Of a DNA stretch of 64,000 nt, positions 7,508-15,583 are shown one piece after another; positions within the stretch are counted from its first letter, which is position 1, and each line of letters begins with the position of its first letter. Made by a program: the position numbers and the translations under genes. The notes below the pieces were generated by a model. It ran no database searches. It was not told the DNA's origin and saw nothing but the letters and a program-made list of their open reading frames with translations. The stretch is from positions 734,520-798,519 of the forward strand of contig NZ_SPNT01000002.1 of assembly GCF_004959855.1 (NCBI RefSeq). Reading direction: 5' to 3'. This DNA comes from Nitratireductor sp. XY-223 (GTDB lineage: Bacteria > Pseudomonadota > Alphaproteobacteria > Rhizobiales > Rhizobiaceae).

Positions 7508-9892
7508 CTAGAATTCGTCCCAGTTCTCGTCGTCATCTGGGGATGTGGCCGCGTTGCCGTCGAAACCGAGCGCGCTGCTGACGGCTTTCACCATCCTGCG
7601 GGCCGGCGAGGGGACATGCCCGGACGTCTCATCCGCCTCCTTCAACGGCGCGGCGGGCGGTTCTCCGGAAAGGCGGAATTCGCCGATGCGGCTGGAAAGC
7701 CCGCCGACGTCCTCGGCCAGCTGATGGGTAACGGCGGTTGTTTCCTCGACCATCGCCGCGTTCTGCTGGGTCATCTGGTCCATCTGCGTGACGGCGGCAT
7801 TGACCTCCTCGATGCCGGTGAGCTGCTCGTTCGCCGCCGTTGCAATGGCGCTGATGGCGTTGTTGACATTGGTGACATGCTCGGAGATCTGCGTCAGCGC
7901 GTCGCCGGTCGCCTTGACCATCTTCACGCCGTTGCCGACCTGCTCGCCCGATTTGGTGATCAGTTCCTTGATCTCCTGCGCGGCGGTGGCGGCCCGCTGC
8001 GCGAGTTCGCGCACCTCCTGGGCAACGACGGCAAAGCCCTTTCCGGCCTCACCGGCCCGTGCCGCCTCGACGCCCGCATTCAGGGCCAGGAGGTTGGTCT
8101 GGAAGGCGATCTCGTCGATCACGTTGATGATGTTGGAGATTTCGCCGGAGGCGGATTCGATGCCTTCCATGGCCGAGACCGCCTCGGCGACGACGGCGCT
8201 CGACTTTTCGGCGTCGGTCTGCGCGGCTCCGGCCATCTGGGCCGCCTCCCCGGCCCGCTCGGACGTTCCCTTCACCGCCGACGTGATCTCTTCAAGCGCG
8301 GCGGAGGATTCCTCGAGAGAGGCGGCCTGCTGCTCCGTGCGCCGCGACAGATCGTCGGCCGCCGAGCGGATCTCCATGGAGTTGTTGTCTATGGAGCCGG
8401 TGCTTTCGCGGATATCGCAAAGCGTTCCGTTGAGTTTTTCAACGGAGGCGTTGAAATCGATCCTCAGGCGCTCCAATGCCTCCATGAACGGCGTGTCGAG
8501 GCTGACCGTCAGATCGCCTTCCGACAGGCGCGTCAGGCCGCTTGCGAGGGCATCGACCGCCTCCTGCATCCGGCGGGCTTCCTCGGCCTTGGCCGCCTCG
8601 CGCTCGGCGCGTTCGCGGTCGCTCAGCGAACGGTTTTCCTCCGCTTCGCGCTCGAGGTTCTCCTTCTCGATAGCGGCGTCCCGGAACACGGCAACGGAAC
8701 GCACCATCTCGCCGATCTCGTCCTTGCGGGCCTCGCCTTTCAGCTCAAGGTCCGTGTTGCCATTGGCGAGTTCGGACATGTTGTTGACCACATCCGATAT
8801 GGGCCGCGTGATGGAACGGGAGAACAAAATAGCCGCCGCCATCGCTGCGCCCAGCAGGGCAAGTGCAATGAGCAGCACGATGTTGCGCAGCGATGTAACG
8901 CCCGCAAGCGCTTCCGAGCGGTCGATGACGGCACCGACCACCCAGCCGGATCCGCCGAAATCGACCGGCGCGAAGGCCGCGATGGCATCGATGCCGCGAT
9001 AGCCGGATATGGTCCCGGTCTCCATTTTGTCGCGTGTTGCGGAGGCGATCATGGGCGTATCGATCCGTGTGGCGAGCGCTTCATTCTCTTCCGTCTTTGT
9101 AGAATCGGAGATCAGGAATCCGTCATTGCGGATCAGGATCGTTTCGCCGGATGCACCGAGGCCGGTGGTGTTGTTCATGATGTTGGCGATGATGTCGTTC
9201 GGCATCTGCAGCACAACGACTCCGGCAACATCCTTGCCGACGGTGACAGGCATTCCGATGAACGCCGCCGGCGCGTCGTTGGACGGGCCGTAGGGCATGA
9301 AATCCTTGAGCACGAACTGATCGGTGGGTCCGGCTTCCATCACCTCCCTGTAAACATTGGCGAGATCGGTGTCCTTCCACTGGCCGTTCACCAGGTTGGT
9401 CGCGTAGTCGCGCTCCTTGAATACCGTGTAGACGACATTGCCCTTTTCATCGATGAGGAACAGGTCGTAGTAGCCGTTGTCGAGGATGAACTGGCGCAGC
9501 TTGTCGTGGTACTTCTTGTGGATGCTGTCATAACCGTCGACATCGGCCGTATCGAGAAGGTGTTTCTGACCGACCGGATGCGGATTGTCGTCGATATAGC
9601 GTTTCTGAAGCTCGGTAACGGCGTCGCCTTCCATATAGTTCCAGCCGAACTTGAAGGCGCTGAAGGCGTTGCTGACCTCCGGGTCCCTGACGAGCGTGTT
9701 CAGGTCCTTCTCAACCGTCTTCAGGTAGGTCTCGACCTGGTTGCGGCGGCCGTCGGCGACGGCCTCCAGCTTTTCATAGGCTTTCCGCTCCAGCGTATTG
9801 GAGCTTATGACAAGTGCAGCGACACTGGAGGCACCGATGGCGACGATGGTCAGCAGTGCAGCTGCAAGCGGCAGCTTGCGTGAAATCAGCAT
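7508..9892 (-). CDS. Methyl-accepting chemotaxis protein with periplasmic Cache domain
   Basis: 794 aa. Transmembrane helix 1 is at about residues 8-30. A long periplasmic segment (about 32-325) reads as a double-Cache sensor. TM2 follows at about 335-358 ([23 protein letters not shown]), then HAMP, a coiled coil, and the MA signalling domain with the hairpin tip [26 protein letters not shown]. The C-terminus ends [13 protein letters not shown] resembles the NWETF-type pentapeptide that docks CheR/CheB. It probably senses a small extracellular ligand and signals to CheA. It is separated by 6 bp from the convergent cyclase gene. A perfect CtrA-type site lies about 125 bp upstream of its start. 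Confidence 0.93.
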   Translation of the reverse strand: MLISRKLPLAAALLTIVAIGASSVAALVISSNTLERKAYEKLEAVADGRRNQVETYLKTVEKDLNTLVRDPEVSNAFSAFKFGWNYMEGDAVTELQKRYIDDNPHPVGQKHLLDTADVDGYDSIHKKYHDKLRQFILDNGYYDLFLIDEKGNVVYTVFKERDYATNLVNGQWKDTDLANVYREVMEAGPTDQFVLKDFMPYGPSNDAPAAFIGMPVTVGKDVAGVVVLQMPNDIIANIMNNTTGLGASGETILIRNDGFLISDSTKTEENEALATRIDTPMIASATRDKMETGTISGYRGIDAIAAFAPVDFGGSGWVVGAVIDRSEALAGVTSLRNIVLLIALALLGAAMAAAILFSRSITRPISDVVNNMSELANGNTDLELKGEARKDEIGEMVRSVAVFRDAAIEKENLEREAEENRSLSDRERAEREAAKAEEARRMQEAVDALASGLTRLSEGDLTVSLDTPFMEALERLRIDFNASVEKLNGTLCDIRESTGSIDNNSMEIRSAADDLSRRTEQQAASLEESSAALEEITSAVKGTSERAGEAAQMAGAAQTDAEKSSAVVAEAVSAMEGIESASGEISNIINVIDEIAFQTNLLALNAGVEAARAGEAGKGFAVVAQEVRELAQRAATAAQEIKELITKSGEQVGNGVKMVKATGDALTQISEHVTNVNNAISAIATAANEQLTGIEEVNAAVTQMDQMTQQNAAMVEETTAVTHQLAEDVGGLSSRIGEFRLSGEPPAAPLKEADETSGHVPSPARRMVKAVSSALGFDGNAATSPDDDENWDEF

Positions 9893-10015
9893 TATGGAGC
9901 GCTTTTCTTTCGGAGTATGACTTCCACATGCCCGTGGGCCGTCCGAAATCGCGCATCATGCATTTCTAGGCGTGGTACCTGGATATTCCGGCAAGAAAAT
10001 TTTTGCCTAACAGCG

Positions 10016-10030
10016 TTAAACGGCAGTTAA
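10016..10030. promoter_or_regulatory. CtrA-type binding site TTAA-N7-TTAA
   Basis: TTAA at 10016-10019 and TTAA at 10027-10030 are separated by exactly seven bases, matching the full CtrA consensus of alphaproteobacteria. It lies 125-140 bp upstream of the chemoreceptor gene at 9892 (minus strand), a class of gene often under CtrA control. Confidence 0.5.
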
Positions 10031-10107
10031 TTCATCAGATTTTACGGTGGCTCATCGAAGATTTGAAACCATTGCGCGAAATGTAAGCCGAATATTCCCT
10101 GCAGGGT

Positions 10108-10503
10108 TTACTTGTTTTTGTCTTCGATCGGGCCGCCGGCGTCTTTCCACCCGGTAAAACCGGATTCGATGTGACTGACGCCGGAGAGGCCCATTTCCAC
10201 CGCCGTCCTGGCCGAAAGAGCCGACCGCCAGCCGGATGCGCAGTAGAACACGAAGCGCTTTCCCGACTGGAACTCTTCCTTGGCGTAGGGGCTTTCAGGG
10301 TCGATCCAGAATTCAAGCATGCCGCGGGGGCAGTGAAAGGCACCGGGAATGAGGCCGTCGCGCTGCAATTCGCGCACATCGCGCAGATCAACGAACAGCA
10401 CGTCCGCGTCACCATGGAGCGACACGGCTTTCTCGGCGGTCACCCGATCAACGATTTCGTTGGCCTCGGCGACCATGTCCTTGAAGCGTTTGATGTCGGC
10501 CAA
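10108..10503 (-). CDS. Rhodanese-like domain protein
   Basis: 131 aa single rhodanese domain. The active-site cysteine is C88 in FVFYCASGWRSA, and the CH2 motifs FVDLRDVREL and GFTGWKDAGGP are present. It probably transfers sulfane sulfur to an acceptor in the cytoplasm; no signal peptide is seen. It lies 11 nt downstream of the XRE regulator gene in the same direction and is likely cotranscribed with it. The acceptor is unknown. Confidence 0.9.
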   Translation of the reverse strand: MADIKRFKDMVAEANEIVDRVTAEKAVSLHGDADVLFVDLRDVRELQRDGLIPGAFHCPRGMLEFWIDPESPYAKEEFQSGKRFVFYCASGWRSALSARTAVEMGLSGVSHIESGFTGWKDAGGPIEDKNK

Positions 10504-10514
10504 AGGAACCGCCC

Positions 10515-10961
10515 TCAGTCCGTGACCAGTTCGTCCACGGTGACGTTCAGCACCTTGGCGATCTTGCAGATCGCCGTCAGGGTCGGCCGCCTGGACCCGT
10601 CCTCGATGCCGGCAATATAGGTTTCGTCGAGGCCGGTCCGGGCAGCGAGCTGACGCAGGCTGATGCGGCGAAACTCGCGCGCTTGCGTGACGGCGCTGCC
10701 GTTGTGACCCTTGCTGCGCACGACCTCGTGGGTGGCCGGATCGACGGTCGCTTCGAAGATCGACTGCGCCGCCATCGATTCGGCGAGGATCAGTGCCTCG
10801 TGCATGGCGTTGAACTCGGCTTCGCGCACCACGACAAAACGCTCTCCGGTCGCCGGTGCCTCGAAGGAGCTGATTCCGGTCAGTGTGTTGTGAAGCTTGG
10901 GATGCGCGGCATCCCCCGATCTGCCCTGGCCATAAAAGGCGCGCGCGGCATTGCTACTCAT
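10515..10961 (-). CDS. XRE-family HTH regulator with antitoxin-like N-terminus
   Basis: 148 aa. The C-terminal Cro/CI-type HTH spans about residues 95-146 (ISLRQLAARTGLDETYIAGIEDG, KIAKVLNVTVDELV). The N-terminal half includes FVVVREAEFNAMHEALILAE, similar in layout to the RelB/Phd-like part of common alphaproteobacterial 'antitoxin-plus-HTH' proteins. No toxin gene is adjacent; the next gene is a rhodanese. I read it as a solitary autoregulator. The start at 10961 is preceded by GGGGACC. Confidence 0.8.
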   Translation of the reverse strand: MSSNAARAFYGQGRSGDAAHPKLHNTLTGISSFEAPATGERFVVVREAEFNAMHEALILAESMAAQSIFEATVDPATHEVVRSKGHNGSAVTQAREFRRISLRQLAARTGLDETYIAGIEDGSRRPTLTAICKIAKVLNVTVDELVTD

Positions 10962-11021
10962 CCAGGTCCCCGTCCTCTACGCAATAATCCTCGATCCACC
11001 GCCCAGACCGCCGAAGACTAT

Positions 11022-11047
11022 AACTTCATTATCAAAAGTACAACTTC
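11022..11047. repeat. Direct repeat upstream of the XRE gene
   Basis: AACTTC occurs at 11022-11027 and again at 11042-11047. The 20-bp period is about two helical turns, and the repeat lies 61-86 bp upstream of the XRE start codon. This spacing would suit a dimeric HTH regulator; it is only suggestive. Confidence 0.3.
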
Positions 11048-11143
11048 GCCCACGAAAATTAGTAGTGCACATGTGTGACAAACATGTTCTGGGCCCGCGC
11101 GTATTGCGGCAGCCTTTCCGGGGCGAAGGCGGTCAGAAACTCC

Positions 11144-11172
11144 TTGACATGTAATCTGTAGGTTACATAAAT
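11144..11172 (+). promoter_or_regulatory. Promoter with embedded operator for the SRPBCC-MAPEG-ArsR operon
   Basis: A consensus -35 TTGACA (11144-11149) is followed at 17-bp spacing by ATAAAT (11167-11172). The spacer holds the dyad TGTAA (11150-11154) / TTACA (11163-11167), which extends as TGTAA-n-CT...AG-n-TTACA. An operator between -35 and -10 is the classic arrangement for a repressor. The ArsR-family regulator encoded in the same operon is the obvious candidate. Confidence 0.6.
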
Positions 11173-11205
11173 ACAGCCAGCTTTTCTCAAACCGGGAGAT
11201 CGACC

Positions 11206-11787
11206 ATGCTCAGAACCGCAATCGCGATATCCGGACTGCTGCTGCTCGGCCACGGCGCCGGCGCGGCGACGCTCAGCCAGACGATCCATTTTCCGGGCGC
11301 CAGCGCGGACGCGCTGTACGAGCTTTATGCGACCAGCGACGGCCACAAGGCGGTGACCGGACTTCCGGCCAGCTACCGGGCGCCGGACGGTGCCGAGAGC
11401 GAGCGGGCACAGGCGGGCGGAACGCTCGACGCGTTCTGTTTCCAGCCCGACATGTGCGCGCTGAAGGCCCGGGTCCTCGACATATCCAATGCCGAGGGCG
11501 TCCACTCCATAACCATGGCGTGGTGGAATTTCGGCTGGGTATCGGCGGTCGATCCGGCGGATATGACCGTCGAGGGGCGCGGGGCGCCCGATTCGACGCT
11601 GGTGCTGACTTTCAGGGACACGCTGCGCGGTGCGCAGATTGAGCTCGTTCAGGTCAATGTGCCGGATTTCAAGGTACGCATACCCAATCCCGACCAGACC
11701 GAGGAAGTCGGCCCGCTGAGTTCGATCGTCAACACCCACTGGAACACGCTCTACTGGGACGGCTTTCGCCGCAACCTCGCCCCGTAA
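11206..11787 (+). CDS. Exported SRPBCC/AHSA1-like protein
   Basis: 193 aa. A cleavable signal peptide is evident (MLRTAIAISGLLLLGHGAGAAT). The mature part has the START/Bet v1-like pattern LSQTIHFPGASADALYELYATSDGHKAVTG... ending NTHWNTLYWDGFRRNL, like the activator-of-Hsp90 homologue (AHSA1) group. These domains bind hydrophobic ligands. An exported SRPBCC protein is less common than cytosolic ones. It is first in a four-gene operon and has a good ribosome-binding site (GGGAGA). Ligand unknown. Confidence 0.7.
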   Translation: MLRTAIAISGLLLLGHGAGAATLSQTIHFPGASADALYELYATSDGHKAVTGLPASYRAPDGAESERAQAGGTLDAFCFQPDMCALKARVLDISNAEGVHSITMAWWNFGWVSAVDPADMTVEGRGAPDSTLVLTFRDTLRGAQIELVQVNVPDFKVRIPNPDQTEEVGPLSSIVNTHWNTLYWDGFRRNLAP

Positions 11788-11820
11788 GTCCAAGGAACCC
11801 ATCGAACAGGGAACGCACCC

Positions 11821-12207
11821 ATGCCCTTCGAAATCACCGGCATCTATGCCAGCCTGCTGGCGATCGTGATGATCTTTCTAAGCACCCGGGTCAGCATCCT
11901 GCGGGCACAAACGGACATTCCAATGCTGCATGGCGAGAACGTCCAGCTTGCAGAATGGATCCGCCGGCACGGCAATTTCACCGAGAACGCGCCGATGGGG
12001 CTGATCCTGATGGCGATCGTCGAGGCATCGGGCGCGTCCGTCCTGTTGCTCAACGTCATCGGCGGAACCCTGCTGGTGGGGCGCATCGCCCATCCGTTCG
12101 GCATCGCCGCCAAGGACGAGAACAAGGTCGCGCGGGGCGCGGGCGCGCTGCTGACGGCTGCCTCGATGCTGATTTGCGTGGTGTTCATCCTGGTCAATGC
12201 GGTCTAG
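11821..12207 (+). CDS. MAPEG-family membrane protein
   Basis: 128 aa with four hydrophobic segments. The MAPEG signatures are RAQTDIPMLHGENVQLAEWIRRHGNFTENAP and LLVGRIAHPFG. Bacterial members are membrane-associated proteins related to glutathione S-transferase/peroxidase enzymes, and activity must be assumed unknown. It is 33 nt downstream of the SRPBCC gene with AGGGAACG before the ATG. A second, unrelated-position MAPEG gene lies at 58527. Confidence 0.88.
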   Translation: MPFEITGIYASLLAIVMIFLSTRVSILRAQTDIPMLHGENVQLAEWIRRHGNFTENAPMGLILMAIVEASGASVLLLNVIGGTLLVGRIAHPFGIAAKDENKVARGAGALLTAASMLICVVFILVNAV

Positions 12208-12239
12208 AACCAATCCGGACCACACGGACCGGGATGCCG

Positions 12240-12578
12240 ATGACCTATCGCCTGCAAAACATCTACTCCGTCATTGCCGATGACCGTCGGCGGGCGCTGA
12301 TCGACTGCCTCGCAGAGGGCGAAAGGACGGCGGGCGAGCTTGCCAGCCGGTTCGACATTTCCCGCCCGGCCGTCGCCAAGCACCTGCGCATCCTGGAGGA
12401 AAGCGGGCTGGTCACGATCACCAATGTCGGCCGCACCCGCGTGCACCGGTTGAATGCGGCGCCGCTGCGCGAGGTCCACGACTGGGTGCAGAAATACGGC
12501 CGCTTCTGGGACGAGCGCCTTGAAAACCTCAAACAGGCCGTCGAGGCCGACGTCAAAGCCAGGAAACGGAAGAGCTGA
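12240..12578 (+). CDS. ArsR-family transcriptional repressor
   Basis: 112 aa winged-HTH protein (YSVIADDRRRALIDCLAEGERTAGELASRFDISRPAVAKHLRILEESGLV). The C-terminal LREVHDWVQKYGRFWDERLENLKQ is typical of the ArsR subfamily that is paired with SRPBCC/AHSA1 genes. It lacks the cysteine metal site of ArsR/SmtB sensors, so an organic ligand or constitutive autorepression is likelier. ATG 12240 has GGGA upstream; ATG 12234 is an alternative. Its stop overlaps the start of the following SRPBCC gene (TGATG). Its probable target is the dyad in the operon promoter at 11150-11167. Confidence 0.9.
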   Translation: MTYRLQNIYSVIADDRRRALIDCLAEGERTAGELASRFDISRPAVAKHLRILEESGLVTITNVGRTRVHRLNAAPLREVHDWVQKYGRFWDERLENLKQAVEADVKARKRKS

Positions 12579-13000
12579 TGGCGCATATCCATCGCAGCAT
12601 CACCATCGCCGCGCTGATCGACGATGTCTGGGCCTATCTCACCGAAAGCGACAAGATCGCCCAGTGGCTGATGCCCAACACCTTCGTTGCCAAGCCCGGC
12701 CATGCATTCACCATGGACTGCCCGCCGGGCATCGGCTCGGGAGCGCCGGTGCGCTGCGAGGTCATGGAGCTGCAGCCGCCCGAAAAAGGCCGCGCCCGGC
12801 TTGCCTATACCTGGGTGATCGACGAGCCCTATACCGAGACCCTGCTCGAGATCGAGCTGATCGAGGTGGCACGGGAAACGCGCTGCGACCTTGTTCATTC
12901 CGGCTGGCGGGACGGAAAGGACGCTTTGCGTGACCGTCACGAGGAGGGCTGGGACGTGCTGCTCGATACCCGGCTGCGGTCGCTGCTGGAGGGCAGTTAG
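12578..13000 (+). CDS. SRPBCC-domain protein (AHSA1 family)
   Basis: 140 aa cytosolic START/Bet v1-like domain: HRSITIAALIDDVWAYLTESDKIAQWLMP at the start and RDRHEEGWDVLLDTRLRSLLEG at the end. Overlap of its ATG with the ArsR stop (TGATG) indicates translational coupling. ArsR-AHSA1 pairs are common; the SRPBCC member is often proposed to bind the inducer. The ligand is unknown. It ends the operon that begins at 11206. Confidence 0.87.
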   Translation: MAHIHRSITIAALIDDVWAYLTESDKIAQWLMPNTFVAKPGHAFTMDCPPGIGSGAPVRCEVMELQPPEKGRARLAYTWVIDEPYTETLLEIELIEVARETRCDLVHSGWRDGKDALRDRHEEGWDVLLDTRLRSLLEGS

Positions 13001-13064
13001 AAACCGGCGTTCCGTTGCCGGCAGCGGCCGTCAACGAAGGGCGCAGTTTGACATCGAATGGCGG

Positions 13065-13802
13065 CTACAGCTTTGCGATAACGGGCGCGTAGAGCTGCTT
13101 GGCATTGCCGGTCACCGGGTCGCCGTGGGCCGGCAGGACGTGCTCGAAATCGAGCTCGGACAGGATCCTGCGGACCTCCGCCGGATCGGGCTTTGCCGCC
13201 TTCAACCAGCCGGGGCCGATATTGTGCGGCTTGATAAAGCCCATCAGCCGCATCAGCAGGCGCGCCGGCAGGTTGAAGTAACGGTTGGTCCTTGCCCAGT
13301 TCTGCAGGCAGTCGCCGGAAACGACAATGCCGCCCTCGCGCTCGATCAGCAGCAGGCCCTCGCCGGTGCTGGCGGACTTGAACAGGGCGAGCCGGGCGTC
13401 CTTCACGGGCAGGGCGGTATCGTCATCAAGGACGACGTCCGGCGAAAAATAGGCTTCGCCCTTGCCGTCGAAACCGGCGATATAGGGCGCGTCGACCGAC
13501 CAGACCTTTGCCTGGTAGCGGTCCTTGTAGAAGGGATCGTCCATGCCGTGAAATCCGGCGAGCCGGAGGACATGCTTGACCCGGCCGAGGCCTTCGAGCG
13601 CCTTGAGGCCGGCCTCGCCCAGCCGGATCGTGTTGACCAGCGTCACGTCGCCGTCCTCAACGAGGACCGTCATGTTGCGGCTGAACCGCGCCGGCACCGG
13701 CCCGCTGATGGCAACCGTGCCGGTGACGAAGTGGATGCCCGGAAAGACCTCGACGAGATCGCCGTGCGCCTGTGCCTGCGGGAATGATTGGCTGTCCGTC
13801 AT
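13065..13802 (-). CDS. MBL-fold-like protein with degenerate metal motif
   Basis: 245 aa. The fold is recognisable from NMTVLVEDGDVTLVNT, the late metal aspartate in VVSGDCLQNW and the last histidine in HVLPAHGDPVTGNAK. The usual HxHxDH is replaced by GFHGMDDPFYKDRY, so the first metal site is incomplete or altered. ATG 13802 (MTDSQSF) is favoured over 13817 because AGGGGGA precedes it. Similar 'hypothetical MBL-like' proteins of bacteria and plants (DUF4336-like) have unknown function. It is convergent with the preceding SRPBCC operon. Confidence 0.7.
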   Translation of the reverse strand: MTDSQSFPQAQAHGDLVEVFPGIHFVTGTVAISGPVPARFSRNMTVLVEDGDVTLVNTIRLGEAGLKALEGLGRVKHVLRLAGFHGMDDPFYKDRYQAKVWSVDAPYIAGFDGKGEAYFSPDVVLDDDTALPVKDARLALFKSASTGEGLLLIEREGGIVVSGDCLQNWARTNRYFNLPARLLMRLMGFIKPHNIGPGWLKAAKPDPAEVRRILSELDFEHVLPAHGDPVTGNAKQLYAPVIAKL

Positions 13803-13913
13803 CCTGTCCCCCTGCAAACCATCCGATGAAACCTGATCCGGGCGGGACTATAGCTTGCGGACACAGCGCCATCCAAGCCTGCGCCGGTAAAGAGCACGTG
13901 AGCGCATTGGCCT

Positions 13914-14774
13914 TCACGCGGCCTTCTGCGGCGCGTTGATGCGCTGCATGATCTCCGTCAGACGCGACCATCCCTGCAGGGTCACCGGCAGGACGAGGGC
14001 GGATTCGACGAACTCCCACGAATAGCTGATGATCGAGAAGATCGTGCCGACGCTGGTCGCAAGGTTCGTCGCCGCGAACCACAGGTTAAAGACGATGAAT
14101 GCGAGAAGCACGAGGAAGATGGCGCCGTACACATAGGCTTCCGTGTCGGAGAGCCTGATCTCGATCCGGCGCAGCCTGTCCAGATGCGAAAGGATGGCCG
14201 AGGGCGCGCGCTGCTCGAGGATCCGGACCTGCTGCTCCGTCTGCTGGTTGTGCTCGCCGTTCAAACGGAAGAAGCGTCCGTGGAACGCGAAGTAGATGGC
14301 GATCATCAGCGTCGCGCTGGCCATCGCGGCGTAGGACAGGAACGGGTGGAAGGTAAACAGGATGACCAGTGAAATGACCAGCTGGACGACGGAATTCATC
14401 ACCGCCGGCACCTCGGTTTCGAGAAAATCCACCAGTTCGCGGCCCATTCCGAGACGGGCGTTCTGACGGGAGACCGGCATGCCGCCGGAGCGTCCGATCA
14501 ACTCGGTTCCAAGGGCAACGCGGATGGTGCCGTAGGCGCGGGTGTCATAGACGCGCCTTGTCACGCCGATCGCGATCAGCCCGGCGAGCACCGCCGCCAG
14601 CCGGATCAGCGGATCCGTATCGCCCTTGAGCAGGCCATCGATCGCGAAGCCCATGAACAGCGGTATCAGCGCCGTCAGGCTGGTCTCGCATAGGGTGAGA
14701 AGCCAGGTCAGGCTGATCGGCCGGAGGAATTTGCGGATCAGCGTTCCGACCGTGAGCGGTTGGTCCTTGAGCAT
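13914..14774 (-). CDS. ABC-transporter six-transmembrane domain protein without ATPase
   Basis: 286 aa. It corresponds to an exporter-type (type I) ABC membrane domain: about six hydrophobic stretches (WLLTLCETSLTALIPLFMGFAI, LIRLAAVLAGLIAIGV, MNSVVQLVISLVILFTF, YAAMASATLMIAIYFAF, IFLVLLAFIVFNLWF and a last one). The protein ends at residue 286 with no Walker A, signature or Walker B motif. No nucleotide-binding domain gene is adjacent. It is a recognised but uncharacterised protein type. It is divergent from the TetR gene at 14874, and two related palindromes lie between them. Confidence 0.82.
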   Translation of the reverse strand: MLKDQPLTVGTLIRKFLRPISLTWLLTLCETSLTALIPLFMGFAIDGLLKGDTDPLIRLAAVLAGLIAIGVTRRVYDTRAYGTIRVALGTELIGRSGGMPVSRQNARLGMGRELVDFLETEVPAVMNSVVQLVISLVILFTFHPFLSYAAMASATLMIAIYFAFHGRFFRLNGEHNQQTEQQVRILEQRAPSAILSHLDRLRRIEIRLSDTEAYVYGAIFLVLLAFIVFNLWFAATNLATSVGTIFSIISYSWEFVESALVLPVTLQGWSRLTEIMQRINAPQKAA

Positions 14775-14829
14775 TTTTCCGGATCCCGATCGCGAGGGTT
14801 GAAGAAAGCGGCCATCAATGCCAATTTAT

Positions 14830-14845
14830 GAGACATATGTGTCTC
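14830..14845. promoter_or_regulatory. Candidate TetR operator 1
   Basis: GAGACA (14830-14835) and TGTCTC (14840-14845) form a dyad around TATG. It lies between the divergent ABC-TMD and TetR genes and resembles the second site at 14870-14879. Confidence 0.55.
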
Positions 14846-14869
14846 GTAACTTATTTCAAGATGTGGAAC

Positions 14870-14879
14870 AGACATGTCT
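14870..14879. promoter_or_regulatory. Candidate TetR operator 2
   Basis: AGACATGTCT is a perfect 10-bp palindrome that overlaps the TetR start codon (14874). It shares AGACA...TGTCT with the dyad at 14830-14845, suggesting two sites for the same repressor about four helical turns apart. Confidence 0.5.
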
Positions 14880-15434
14880 CAGAAAAACGACCGGCGGTTC
14901 GTCCGCTCGCAAGAGGCGATCATCGAGGCCGGGATTGCCGCGCTTTTACGAAACCCGTCCGCGGGCATGTCCGAAATCGCCGATGCGGCCGGCATCGGCC
15001 GGGCGACGCTCTACCGGCATTTCGAATCCCGCGAGGCCCTCGTCCGCAAACTGGCGCTGGTTTGCCTGGAAGAAACGGAGACCGCCCTCGAACCCAATGA
15101 GAACCTGTCCGGACGGGCGGCCGTCGAGAAGATCATCGATGTGCTGATGCCGATGGCGGACCGCTTCAGGTTCCTTGTCAGCCTCTGGTCTCTTGTCGAG
15201 GGCGACGCGGAGGTGGCGCGGATCGAAGCGCGGATGCGCGGCGAGATGCTGGCCCTGTTTCGGCAGGCGATGACGGACGGCGAGTTCGAGACGGACATGC
15301 CGGCGGAATGGCTGACGGCGTTCTTCGACAGCACGCTCACCGCCGGCTGGATGCTGGTCGACGCCGGTGCGGCTACGTCCGGGGAGGCGGCGGATTATGT
15401 AAAGCGCTCCTTTCTCGACGGGTGCGCGAATTAG
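14874..15434 (+). CDS. TetR/AcrR-family regulator
   Basis: 186 aa. An N-terminal TetR HTH (IIEAGIAALLRNPSAGMSEIADAAGIGRATLYRHFESREALVRKL) is followed by a helical ligand-binding domain. It is divergent from the orphan ABC membrane-domain gene, so it likely represses that gene and itself from the paired palindromes. The start ATG 14874 gives MSQKNDRRFVRSQEA, a normal N-terminal extension. The inducer is unknown. Confidence 0.92.
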   Translation: MSQKNDRRFVRSQEAIIEAGIAALLRNPSAGMSEIADAAGIGRATLYRHFESREALVRKLALVCLEETETALEPNENLSGRAAVEKIIDVLMPMADRFRFLVSLWSLVEGDAEVARIEARMRGEMLALFRQAMTDGEFETDMPAEWLTAFFDSTLTAGWMLVDAGAATSGEAADYVKRSFLDGCAN

Positions 15435-15583
15435 ACCGGTCGGCTTGATGGCCTCGCCGCGCCGTCATCATCGGCACTGATGAGCGAAATCATCAAATGC
15501 GATTTTCTGCCGCTCTGCCTCTCGCTTAGACTGCCGGGAATCCGGCCGTCCGGCCGATCAATCAAGAAACGGGAGGTGAGACG

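Noticed and set aside
7616-9883. A 755-codon plus-strand frame opposite the Cache chemoreceptor
   Set aside because: Antisense shadow of a clear chemoreceptor gene.
15478-15495. Dyad TGATGA/TCATCA as an operator for the CMD gene
   Set aside because: Six-base arms are easily found by chance, and there is no adjacent regulator apart from TetR, whose sites look different.
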